DNA of 59,710 nt from an uncultured Lachnospiraceae bacterium (GTDB lineage: Bacteria > Bacillota > Clostridia > Lachnospirales > Lachnospiraceae), in contig CAMNSZ010000015.1 in NCBI GenBank assembly GCA_946557105.1, positions 1-59,710 on the forward strand, in the 5' to 3' direction. A program made the position numbers and the translations under genes. The notes beneath the pieces were generated by a model. That model did no database searches, was not told the origin of the DNA, and saw nothing but the letters and a program-made list of their open reading frames with translations. Shown here one piece after another: positions 1-7,912 of this stretch (position 1 is the first letter of the stretch; every line of letters starts with the position of its first letter).

Positions 1-57
1 CGGTAAGGCACAGCACTTTGACTGCTGCATTCGCTGGTTCGAATCCAGCTAGCCCTG
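1..57 (+). tRNA. tRNA-Gln (UUG), 5' part outside the window
   Basis: The anticodon arm is CAGCA/TGCTG around a 7-nt loop at 16-22 with anticodon TTG at 18-20. The T arm GCTGG/CCAGC encloses TTCGAAT, and the 3' acceptor strand and discriminator G end at 57. The acceptor 5' strand and most of the D arm lie before base 1. No CCA is encoded. Confidence 0.9.
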
Positions 58-71
58 TTTTTTATTTTTGT

Positions 72-144
72 GGGATATTAGCTCAGGCGGTAGAGCACTT
101 GACTTTTAATCAAGTTGTCCGGGGTTCGAATCCCCGATGTCTCA
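72..144 (+). tRNA. tRNA-Lys (UUU)
   Basis: A complete cloverleaf is visible. The 7-bp acceptor stem (72-78 with 137-143) has GU pairs. The anticodon stem CTTGA/TCAAG carries a loop with anticodon TTT at 105-107, and the T arm CGGGG/CCCCG encloses TTCGAAT. It follows tRNA-Gln by 14 nt, so the two are probably cotranscribed. Confidence 0.96.
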
Positions 145-146
145 TT

Positions 147-180
147 AAGCCAGTAAACTGATTGTTTGCTGGCTTTTTAT
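147..180 (+). terminator. Intrinsic terminator of the tRNA pair
   Basis: A 12-bp stem (147-158 with 164-175, one GU pair) closes a 5-nt loop and is followed by a T run. It lies 2 nt after tRNA-Lys. Confidence 0.9.
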
Positions 181-339
181 TAACTTTTGATTTGAGGGCT
201 TCCGTTCATTTTATCTGATTATAATAAGCAGGGGGTATATAGTGTGAAAAATTCATTTTTCACACGGCGATTTGTGTCTGCGCGTTGCTTGCCACAAAGT
301 CGCTTATGCGCAAAGAGCAGCGCAGAAATGGGGATTGAT

Positions 340-2892
340 ATGAATAAGAAAAAGAACAGCGCTTTTTCAGCGGCGGTTTTGATATTGACCATGGTTTCGG
401 TTATTTTGACAGGCTGTGCCAAGGCCAAAGATGCAGGCTCTGCAGGAGAGAGCAGCGAGAAGACGGCGGACGGCAGCAAGCGCGTTGAATATGCGCAAGG
501 CGATACAAAAGAAACCGTCGGCGGCACGAAAGAGTCTGATGCTGCAAAGGAGGCTGCGGGTGCGGAGGGAACCGAAGGCATGGAGTCGGCTGTAAATAAG
601 GAGGACATGCTTTCTGAGGAAAAAGAATTGATTATGACAGCGGTAAGCGATAGGGAGAGCGGTCAAATGAGGCGTCCGGTGTCGCCTAAGCAGCCTATGT
701 GGCTGATACATATTGATTCTTGGAATTATGCGGATCCACAGAAAATAATTGATTTAATACCGGAGGATATTAAGCCCTATGTGGTTTTTAATATTTCTCT
801 TTCCATTAATTGGGATAAGGATGCCAAAAAGTGGAGAATTGTGCATGACGGCTATGAGACGGCGAAATCATGGCTGAGAACCTGCGCGGACAATCAGGTG
901 TGGGCGATGGTTCAGCCTGCAAGCGGCGGGCAGTGCCATTTCCCGGATTATGACGGCTCCACGGATTATGAAGAGACCTTATATGCGGAATTTTTCAGGG
1001 ATTATCCTAATTTTCTGGGCTTTAATTACTGTGAGCAGTTCTGGGGCTTCGATCAGGTAGATTTTCCTGTCTCGGCTAAGCAGCGTTACAGGCATTTTGC
1101 AAATCTTTTGAAGCTTAGCAATAAATACGGCGGGTATCTGGTAGTAAGCTGGTGCGGAAATCAATGGAGCCCTAATATTAATCCTCTAGCCATGATAAAA
1201 CAGATTCCTGAATTTGAGCAGGCATGCAGGGATTATACGGAGAACTTTATTTTGGAGGAGAAGTACACACAGGTAAGCTATATCGAGGATATGGAAAGTC
1301 TTGTGTACGGCGCCTATGTCTCCGGTTATTGCGGTAATTTTGGCGTGCGCTATGACGAGAGCGGTTGGACGGATTCCACATGGACGGGAACGGGGGAGGC
1401 TACAAAGGACGAATACAGACAGTCCACGGGGCTGCCCATTCATTTGGAGCGCATGGCGCTAAACGGAGCAACGGTGATTGACGGTCCGGAATTGATATGG
1501 GTGGACGATTTTAAGGAGCTGGAGGCAGTCAAGGGAAGCGATGGCTATACCTCCCGCGCATGGAAAATGTGCGATCAATTCCAGAATAATATGATTGACT
1601 TGTTTAGGAAGGTGCTTGACGGAACGATACGTATTCCTGACCGTGAGGAAGTAATCGCACGGACGAAGGTCATTCTGATTAATGATATGAGCTTTGGCGG
1701 TGCGGATTCGATGTACAGCACGCCCGAGGATTTGTTCGAGGGCTTGTACCGTATGGAGGACGACGGTAATTTAAGAAGCAATTATAACCTTTATAAAAGG
1801 ACGGGGCGTTATCCAACGATTCCCATGGCATATGCCCTTGCGGATGAAACGGCGAATTCCTTTGAGCTGGTTCTGAAAAAAACGGAATTAAAGGCGCGCT
1901 GGAAGGAGCCGGGGGATAAGGTAAGTGAATTTGACGCATTGTTTCCGGAGGAATATCAGGGAACCTGCTATGTGGGTCGAAATGAGAATACGTGGGTAAC
2001 CTACAATCCTTTTAAGAACGGAACAATAGCAGAGGCGTCCATCCCTCTAAAATATAATACTTGTGAAAGGCTTGAGCTGGAATATTCGGGTTATTCATCA
2101 GGGCTTATCAATGAATACGCGGATTATATGGAAATTTATCTTACCAATTACGACGAAGAGGACAAGGGGCTGAAAACGGACGTAATTAAAATTTACGGAA
2201 GCAGCGAGAAACCTGTTTATACCTATCGAGACAGGGGGTATAATCAGAAAGCAAGCGTGCTGGAGGAGGCGTGGGAGGATGGAGTGCTGACTCTGACTGT
2301 AAAGCACAACGGACCGCTGGATATTTTGATAACCTGTGAGGGAACGGCGGCTGACAGGCTGACACAGTATAGACAGGCGGAGCTTTCGCGGCCTGAGGAG
2401 CCGCCCTATTATACCGGAATACGTCAATATGAGGCGGAGCTGTTTGATTATAAGAATATCGAAGAAAACGTGCCGAACGGCTGTTGGACCGACACAGAGG
2501 GCTTTCAGGGGCAGGGCTTTTTGAAGCTTGGAACAAATGAAAGGGCAGCCGTCAGAGATACCGTGACGGAAAAGAGAGGCGGGTTGTTTGCACTGAAGCT
2601 GAGGTATTCCTGTGAGGCGGCATGTGAAGCTGTCGATTTATTTGTAAATGATGTGAAAATAGCTACGCTTTCTCTAGAGAAAACAGATACGATGAGCGAC
2701 TGGCGTGTTTGCGGGCAGATGATACCTCTTCATGCCGGTGAAAATATCATAGAGCTGAAGGTGTCTGAAGCGCTTCCGGGTATGGTGTATCTGGATAACT
2801 TCACGATATCAAAACCCGATACGGGGAAAGCAGACCGATGGCGGAATGGCGATATAGATTTAAGTACATTGTCTCGGCAGGCGGAGACGTAA
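340..2892 (+). CDS. Lipoprotein, glycoside hydrolase family 98-type enzyme
   Basis: This is predicted to be a surface-anchored glycosidase. GH98 members are endo-beta-galactosidases acting on blood-group-type or mucin glycans. From the chosen start the protein has a short basic N-terminus, a hydrophobic stretch and the lipobox LTGC near residue 26. A low-complexity Ala/Glu/Gly/Lys linker follows. The GH98-like catalytic part begins near residue 120 (MWLIHIDSWNYADP) and contains acidic motifs NYCEQFWGFD and SYIEDMES; which residues are catalytic cannot be settled here. Residues of about 695-840 look like a jelly-roll carbohydrate-binding module. A GTG at 244 with a good upstream site would add 32 residues before the signal peptide. 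The ATG at 340 is preferred because it puts the signal peptide at the N-terminus. The enzyme family is judged from memory of its conserved blocks. Confidence 0.82.
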   Translation: MNKKKNSAFSAAVLILTMVSVILTGCAKAKDAGSAGESSEKTADGSKRVEYAQGDTKETVGGTKESDAAKEAAGAEGTEGMESAVNKEDMLSEEKELIMTAVSDRESGQMRRPVSPKQPMWLIHIDSWNYADPQKIIDLIPEDIKPYVVFNISLSINWDKDAKKWRIVHDGYETAKSWLRTCADNQVWAMVQPASGGQCHFPDYDGSTDYEETLYAEFFRDYPNFLGFNYCEQFWGFDQVDFPVSAKQRYRHFANLLKLSNKYGGYLVVSWCGNQWSPNINPLAMIKQIPEFEQACRDYTENFILEEKYTQVSYIEDMESLVYGAYVSGYCGNFGVRYDESGWTDSTWTGTGEATKDEYRQSTGLPIHLERMALNGATVIDGPELIWVDDFKELEAVKGSDGYTSRAWKMCDQFQNNMIDLFRKVLDGTIRIPDREEVIARTKVILINDMSFGGADSMYSTPEDLFEGLYRMEDDGNLRSNYNLYKRTGRYPTIPMAYALADETANSFELVLKKTELKARWKEPGDKVSEFDALFPEEYQGTCYVGRNENTWVTYNPFKNGTIAEASIPLKYNTCERLELEYSGYSSGLINEYADYMEIYLTNYDEEDKGLKTDVIKIYGSSEKPVYTYRDRGYNQKASVLEEAWEDGVLTLTVKHNGPLDILITCEGTAADRLTQYRQAELSRPEEPPYYTGIRQYEAELFDYKNIEENVPNGCWTDTEGFQGQGFLKLGTNERAAVRDTVTEKRGGLFALKLRYSCEAACEAVDLFVNDVKIATLSLEKTDTMSDWRVCGQMIPLHAGENIIELKVSEALPGMVYLDNFTISKPDTGKADRWRNGDIDLSTLSRQAET

Positions 2893-2917
2893 AAAGCAGT
2901 ACAGAAATGAGGAATTT

Positions 2918-4282
2918 ATGCAGCAGGAGAACAAGATGGGTGTTATGCCCATAGACAAATTATTATTATCCATGTCACTACCCATGATGCTGGCCATGCT
3001 GGTACAGGCGTTATATAATATTGTGGACAGTATTTTTGTTTCCCGGATTGACGAATATGCCCTGCGCGCCGTGTCGCTGGCGTTTCCCGTACAAAGCCTG
3101 ATGATAGCGGTGGCGGTGGGAACGGCCGTGGGTCTCAATGCCTTTGTATCTAAGAGTCTGGGTGAGAAGGAATATGAAAGGGCAAATGCCATTGCCAACA
3201 ACGGTATTTTTATCGAAACGGTAAGCTATGTTATATTTGCATTGGTGGGTATCTTTTTAAGCGGTCCCTTTTACAATACCCAGACGCAGATTGCTCAGGT
3301 GAGACAATATGGTGTGACTTATCTTACAATCTGCTGTGTGGCGAGCTTTGGGATTTTTATGCAGATAACCTTTGAAAGGCTGCTTCAATCCACCGGAAAG
3401 ACCTTTTATACGATGCTTACGCAGGGAATAGGAGCGGTTATCAATCTGATTTTAGACCCCATTTTGATTTTCGGATATTTCGGTCTGCCCCGTATGGGCG
3501 TTGCGGGCGCGGCCACGGCTACCGTCATAGGGCAGATTGTGGCGGCTGTGCTGGCTGTTATTTTTAATTTGAAATATAATTCGGAGCTGCGTGTTTCCTT
3601 TAAGGGCTTTAAACCTGACGGAAGCATTATTTTACAAATTTATAAGGTCGGAGCGCCCTCTATTGTGGTACAGGCTATCGGTTCCGTCATGACCTACGGG
3701 ATGAATCTGATTTTGGCGGCGTTTGGAGCGGCTCAGACTGTATTCGGCGTGTATTTTAAGCTGCAAAGCTTTATATTTATGCCCATATTCGGATTAAATA
3801 ACGGAATGGTGCCGATTATTGCGTATAATTTTGGAGCGGGTAAAAAGGAACGTGTCATAAAGACAATGAAGAGCAGTATAAAGTACGGAGTGGGGATTAT
3901 GCTGACGGGGCTTATTGTCATGGAGCTTTTTCCGGTGCAGCTGTTGTCCTTGTTTAATCCCACAGCCGAAATTTTGGAGATTGGGGTGCCGGCGCTTAGG
4001 ACGATTTGCATAAGCTTTATCTTCGCAGGCTTCTGTATCATTGTGGGCAGCGCTTTTCAGGCGTTGGGAAACGGGGTGTACAGTATGATTGTTTCCATAG
4101 CAAGACAGCTTTGCGTCCTTCTTCCGGTGGCGTATCTTTTATCCTTAAGCGGCAGGGTAGAGCTGATATGGTGGTCGTTCCCTGTTGCAGAGCTTGCCAG
4201 TGTGGGGATGAGTGCCTTTTTCTTAATAAGAATTAACAAGAAAATTATCCGTCATATTGGGGAAGAGAAGGTAAACACTTGA
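2918..4282 (+). CDS. MATE family multidrug/Na+ antiporter
   Basis: A 454-residue integral membrane protein of the multi-antimicrobial extrusion family, usual length and about 12 hydrophobic segments. The N-terminus (PIDKLLLSMSLPMMLAMLVQALYNIVDSIFV) is typical of clostridial MATE proteins, and the internal repeat of the fold is visible (a second half begins near residue 235 with IYKVGAPSIVVQ). It would export cationic drugs or metabolites using an ion gradient. The start follows a GAGG site and lies 25 nt after the GH98 stop, so the two may be cotranscribed. Its stop overlaps the -35 box of the tRNA-Leu promoter. The substrate is not predictable. Confidence 0.92.
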   Translation: MQQENKMGVMPIDKLLLSMSLPMMLAMLVQALYNIVDSIFVSRIDEYALRAVSLAFPVQSLMIAVAVGTAVGLNAFVSKSLGEKEYERANAIANNGIFIETVSYVIFALVGIFLSGPFYNTQTQIAQVRQYGVTYLTICCVASFGIFMQITFERLLQSTGKTFYTMLTQGIGAVINLILDPILIFGYFGLPRMGVAGAATATVIGQIVAAVLAVIFNLKYNSELRVSFKGFKPDGSIILQIYKVGAPSIVVQAIGSVMTYGMNLILAAFGAAQTVFGVYFKLQSFIFMPIFGLNNGMVPIIAYNFGAGKKERVIKTMKSSIKYGVGIMLTGLIVMELFPVQLLSLFNPTAEILEIGVPALRTICISFIFAGFCIIVGSAFQALGNGVYSMIVSIARQLCVLLPVAYLLSLSGRVELIWWSFPVAELASVGMSAFFLIRINKKIIRHIGEEKVNT

Positions 4283-4308
4283 CAAAGTTAAAACGATAAG
4301 GTTATAAT
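4279..4308 (+). promoter_or_regulatory. Sigma-A promoter for tRNA-Leu
   Basis: TTGACA at 4279-4284 and TATAAT at 4303-4308 are separated by 18 nt. Both hexamers are perfect consensus. The promoter lies 43 nt upstream of tRNA-Leu and overlaps the MATE stop codon. Confidence 0.85.
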
Positions 4309-4350
4309 CAATAACGTGGCTGTGTCAAAGAAATTGACGCGGACATGTAT

Positions 4351-4432
4351 GCGGATATGGCGGAATTGGCAGACGCGCCAGATTTAGGTTCTGGTGGGCA
4401 CTCCCGTGCAGGTTCAAGTCCTGTTATCCGCA
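4351..4432 (+). tRNA. tRNA-Leu (UAG)
   Basis: The acceptor stem GCGGATA/TATCCGC closes the cloverleaf. The anticodon stem CCAGA/TCTGG carries loop TTTAGGT with anticodon TAG. A long variable arm is present, as expected for a class II tRNA, and the T loop is TTCAAGT. Discriminator A is at 4432 and no CCA is encoded. Confidence 0.96.
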
Positions 4433-4439
4433 GTTTTAT

Positions 4440-4495
4440 AAAAAGCCGTAAAATCAGGGATGAATGAGCGCAGGCACTTGATTTTACGGCTTTTT
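4440..4495 (+). terminator. Intrinsic terminator after tRNA-Leu
   Basis: A perfect 17-bp stem (4440-4456 with 4479-4495) ends in a T run. It starts 7 nt after the tRNA. Confidence 0.9.
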
Positions 4496-4600
4496 ACATA
4501 TTATATTTGTTAATGACAGATATACGGTATGCCTTACCGGCGGCAGATTTGAGGTAGGCGCGCGGACACTTTCTTGGAATTTTTGTCTGGTTCAGCAGGT

Positions 4601-5017
4601 TTATATTCTTTTATCAAAGGCAGAGGAATTCTCGTTATCCCCATAGCTTATAAAGGTATCCTTATCGTTATGCGGAAACAGTAATTCCATATACAAATTT
4701 CCCAATAAATTTTTTACTTTGTCGGAATCCACGTTGTTGAGAAGATATTCATCAGCCTCCAGCTGTTTCAGGTTGTCCAAAATCTTTAGAATATTCTGTG
4801 TTTCGGAGGGCTGCGGTATCGGTTTTGTTGTTTTTGGGGCGTCATGAACGGGTTCCATAATCGGCTTTGCCTCGGGAATATTGTATGCCACGTTTTTGCA
4901 TGTTTTGTCAAAACATTCCGGGTCATACTGGGCTAAATAGCGCAAATCGTCCATAGTTAACGTCCGCTTGTTGTGGATTTTCAGATAAATATTAATTAGA
5001 TGAACATTTTTTCCCAT
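4601..5017 (-). CDS. Hypothetical protein, 138 residues
   Basis: I do not recognise this family. The start MGKNVHLINIYLKIHNKRTL is chosen because AAAGGAGC lies about 10 nt upstream; an in-frame ATG at 5053 would add 12 residues but lacks such a site. The protein is hydrophilic, with no signal peptide or membrane segment. It has an N-terminal alpha-helical part, a Pro/Lys-rich linker near residues 60-75 and a Leu-rich C-terminal helix (ILKILDNLKQLEADEYLLNN). It stands alone on the minus strand between tRNA-Leu and a divergent membrane-protein gene, so context gives no function. Confidence 0.7.
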   Translation of the reverse strand: MGKNVHLINIYLKIHNKRTLTMDDLRYLAQYDPECFDKTCKNVAYNIPEAKPIMEPVHDAPKTTKPIPQPSETQNILKILDNLKQLEADEYLLNNVDSDKVKNLLGNLYMELLFPHNDKDTFISYGDNENSSAFDKRI

Positions 5018-5300
5018 AATATATCCGCTCCTTTCGTTTCTCTCAAGGCGCAAAATGTTGTGAAAGATATTTTCCTCGGTGCGAATGTATAGATTTCTAC
5101 CATTATAATAGCATATTTTTACGGTTAAGAACAGTAGATAAAAACCTGTTTCAATGCTCTTTAAGTAAAAATATTGGCATATGGATTTGTACGTGCTAAA
5201 ATATAGCTTTAGTATAAATATATGCTCATAAGTATCTTACATGTATTATATAGAAAATAAGCGGGAGGAACGCAGGGAAAGCGGAGGAAAATTTGAAATT

Positions 5301-6086
5301 ATGACAGAGATTATTGCAAGGAGGCAGTTTGCGCCCCTATACATATGGCTGGATATTGTGTTTTTGTTATTTTTTATGCTGCTGCTTGTTTGGAAAAAGA
5401 AATATATGACGGTTCTTGTGGGAATTGTTATGGGAGTAGTGTATATGCTGGTCGACTATGGGGTGTTCCATCTTTTGCTCCACTCGCGTTCCATCTCGGA
5501 AGGGCACAGTCTTTTCTGGGTGCTCTTATGGATGTCTATGAGCTACGGGTTTACTAATTTCACGTGGATTTGGCTGTGGCTGTCCAAGGATGAACAGCTT
5601 TTGGAATGGTCGGTTTTGATACTTGGGTGGTGGTTTTGCTGTCCCTTCATTACGCAGACATTTTCGGCGGATTGCGCTCCCATTGTGATACAGCGGACGA
5701 CGGGCTCGTATCACGGGTACATGGCGGCAATCTTGTTTGCAGGGTATTTGGGAGTAATTATTTATAATTTGTTTCAAAAAAACAGGAGCGAGCGTATTAA
5801 TATCTTGTGGCTTCTGGCAATCGGTATCCTTGTACAGTTTGGGTGGGAAGCGGGGCTTTTGCTGGGAGGAATCCGCAGCGCGGGTTTTGCGGCCATGGAG
5901 GAAAAGCTGCTTACGCTCACGGTGAATTCACTGCTTGAGACCAACTTGGGAATGCCCTATGTCTTTTGTATCTATATTGCGTATTCAAGGAGGTTTACCG
6001 AAAGGCTCAGTCCCCGGGAAAATAAAATTTCTTTTTGCGAGAGAATAGCCGAGAGCAATACCCGGCATGTGAGAAGGAGCGCGTGA
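5301..6086 (+). CDS. Multi-pass membrane protein of unknown function
   Basis: A 261-residue protein with about seven hydrophobic segments, rich in Trp and aromatic residues (for example FTWIWLWL and WSVLILGWWFCC). The start MTEIIARRQFAPLY is preferred because GGAGG precedes it by about 11 nt; an ATG at 5241 in the same frame gives a charged extension. No catalytic or transporter motif is recognisable. The gene is monocistronic and converges on the ABC exporter genes, sharing a terminator hairpin. I cannot assign a role. Confidence 0.75.
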   Translation: MTEIIARRQFAPLYIWLDIVFLLFFMLLLVWKKKYMTVLVGIVMGVVYMLVDYGVFHLLLHSRSISEGHSLFWVLLWMSMSYGFTNFTWIWLWLSKDEQLLEWSVLILGWWFCCPFITQTFSADCAPIVIQRTTGSYHGYMAAILFAGYLGVIIYNLFQKNRSERINILWLLAIGILVQFGWEAGLLLGGIRSAGFAAMEEKLLTLTVNSLLETNLGMPYVFCIYIAYSRRFTERLSPRENKISFCERIAESNTRHVRRSA

Positions 6087-6099
6087 CGCGCTCCTTTTC
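6074..6099. terminator. Hairpin between convergent genes
   Basis: A perfect 10-bp inverted repeat AAGGAGCGCG/CGCGCTCCTT (6074-6083 and 6087-6096) has a 3-nt loop that is the TGA stop of the membrane protein. T-rich sequence follows. It probably terminates the plus-strand gene and possibly the minus-strand exporter operon. Confidence 0.7.
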
Positions 6100-6109
6100 G
6101 GTATGGTCA

Positions 6110-7912
6110 TTAAGCATAATATTGCGCCTGAGCGTACCAAAGCTCGTGATACTTTCCGGTCTCGTCGGCAAGCAGCTGCTGATGTGTACCGATTTGCACA
6201 ATCTCGCCCTTGTCAAATACCACGATTTTATCGCAAAAGCGGCAGGAGGAGAGGCGATGGCTGATGTAGATAGCAGTTTTATCCCTCACAATTTCGTCGA
6301 ATTTGGAGTAGATTTCCGCTTCCGCAACAGGGTCTAATGCCGCGGTTGGCTCGTCAAGGATAATAAACGGCGCATCCTTGTACAGCGCTCTTGCCAGTGC
6401 AATCTTCTGTGCTTCTCCACCTGAGACCACAACTCCGTCCTCGTCAAAGTTTTTGTAGAGAGGCGTCTCTAAGCCTTTTGGCATTTCTTGATACCGCTCG
6501 CGGAAGCCCACCTCATATAAGCATTTTTCTGCCTTGGCGATATCCCATGTGGCGGCGGACGCCACATTGTTTCCCAGAGGCACGGCGAGAAGATTATAAT
6601 CCTGAAAAACGACGGAGAAAATATCAAGGTATTGGCGATAATCATATTTGCGAATATTGAAATCATTCATGATAACCTCGCCCTCCGTAGGGTCGTACAG
6701 ACGGCATAATAGCTTGATAAATGTGGTTTTTCCGCTTCCGTTCATACCCACAATGGCAAGCCGTTCGCCAACCTTTATGTTTAGATTAATGTGTTTTAGT
6801 GCGTAGACTTCGCTTCCCGCATATCGGAAGCTTACATTTTTGAATGCAATGTCAAACCTTTTGTCACTGCGTTTTTCAACTGTCAGGCTTCCTTGATACA
6901 TATCGTTTTTGATATCAAGATATTCCAGATAGGTTTCTAAAAAGCGTTCGTTGGTTCGTAAATCGGTTATGACATTAAAAAGGTTTCCGATATTTCCCGT
7001 CAGCTGTCCAAGATAACCTACATATTTGATAATGCTTCCCACCGGAAAAGCGCCAAGCGTGCAATAAAAGCAAATAATCAGATAGGAACACAGCTCCGAC
7101 AGCTTGGAGCAGATACGGACGGGAACCGCTAAAATAAAAATCTTCTGCTGTACATTCAAATAGGTCTTTAAATGTTCCTTATTAAATTTTCTGTATAACT
7201 TGTTGATGATAATTTGTTGACGGTAAATGCGGTTATCCATGCCGGCGGGATTATAACCTTGCCCGTACCTATTTTCACGCAGCATTAGCTCGCCGATTTT
7301 ATCCCAAAATGCGGAGCTTTTTTTGTTGCCGTATAATTGAAAAAGAATCGTCAATGTCATAAAGCCGATCAGAGATAGGAGAAGGACTATGCTAAGCCAG
7401 TGAAAAGGAACAGTCATAATTAAGTGGAGCATTTCAAAAAACAACACTGCGGAAAAAGTAATTTCAATAAGGCAGGACATGCTTCTGATAACGTTCCACC
7501 TCATTTTTTCTACGCCGTAATTATTAATATAAGAATTCTCTTTGATTTTTTGCCGGAGTATGCGAACGTCGGGATTTTCAATTTTGTCATAATCCAGAGA
7601 CAGGGTTTTGCGGTTAAAGGCGGCCGCCTCATTATTTTTTAAAATCTCATATGCGGTTTCGGCGCTTCTGCCAAGAGCAGCCTCTATAATCTGTATCAAA
7701 AGGTTTCCCAGAAGAGTGATTGCCACTAAAAGAAGCAGCTCCTGTTCCTTACGTCCTTCGGAAAGCGCGGTTACAATCTCCGAGGACATCCATAAGTTGA
7801 AATAGGGAATAACACCTTTAAAAATACTTTGCAAAAAACAGAGCGGAAAATATTTGGGATTGTAGGCATGGTATATTTTTAAGGTTCTTTTTGTGATATT
7901 GTTTTTACGCAT
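6110..7912 (-). CDS. ABC exporter subunit (membrane plus ATPase domain), second of a pair
   Basis: About 600 residues, the usual length for a half-transporter with an N-terminal six-helix membrane domain and a C-terminal nucleotide-binding domain. Walker A GMNGSGKTT lies near residue 382, the signature VSGGEAQK near 494, followed by Walker B FIILDEPTAALDP and the switch His in YISHRLSS. The start MRKNNITKRT follows a strong AAGGAGGAGG site. That site and start overlap the end of the upstream ABC gene by 8 nt, so the two subunits are translationally coupled and probably form a heterodimer. The family exports peptides, lipids or drugs, and the substrate is unknown. The two-component genes upstream suggest signal-controlled expression. 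Confidence 0.92.
   Translation of the reverse strand: MRKNNITKRTLKIYHAYNPKYFPLCFLQSIFKGVIPYFNLWMSSEIVTALSEGRKEQELLLLVAITLLGNLLIQIIEAALGRSAETAYEILKNNEAAAFNRKTLSLDYDKIENPDVRILRQKIKENSYINNYGVEKMRWNVIRSMSCLIEITFSAVLFFEMLHLIMTVPFHWLSIVLLLSLIGFMTLTILFQLYGNKKSSAFWDKIGELMLRENRYGQGYNPAGMDNRIYRQQIIINKLYRKFNKEHLKTYLNVQQKIFILAVPVRICSKLSELCSYLIICFYCTLGAFPVGSIIKYVGYLGQLTGNIGNLFNVITDLRTNERFLETYLEYLDIKNDMYQGSLTVEKRSDKRFDIAFKNVSFRYAGSEVYALKHINLNIKVGERLAIVGMNGSGKTTFIKLLCRLYDPTEGEVIMNDFNIRKYDYRQYLDIFSVVFQDYNLLAVPLGNNVASAATWDIAKAEKCLYEVGFRERYQEMPKGLETPLYKNFDEDGVVVSGGEAQKIALARALYKDAPFIILDEPTAALDPVAEAEIYSKFDEIVRDKTAIYISHRLSSCRFCDKIVVFDKGEIVQIGTHQQLLADETGKYHELWYAQAQYYA

Noticed and set aside
244..339. GTG start at 244 for the GH98 lipoprotein
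   Set aside because: It has a fair ribosome site, but it puts 32 residues ahead of a complete lipoprotein signal peptide.
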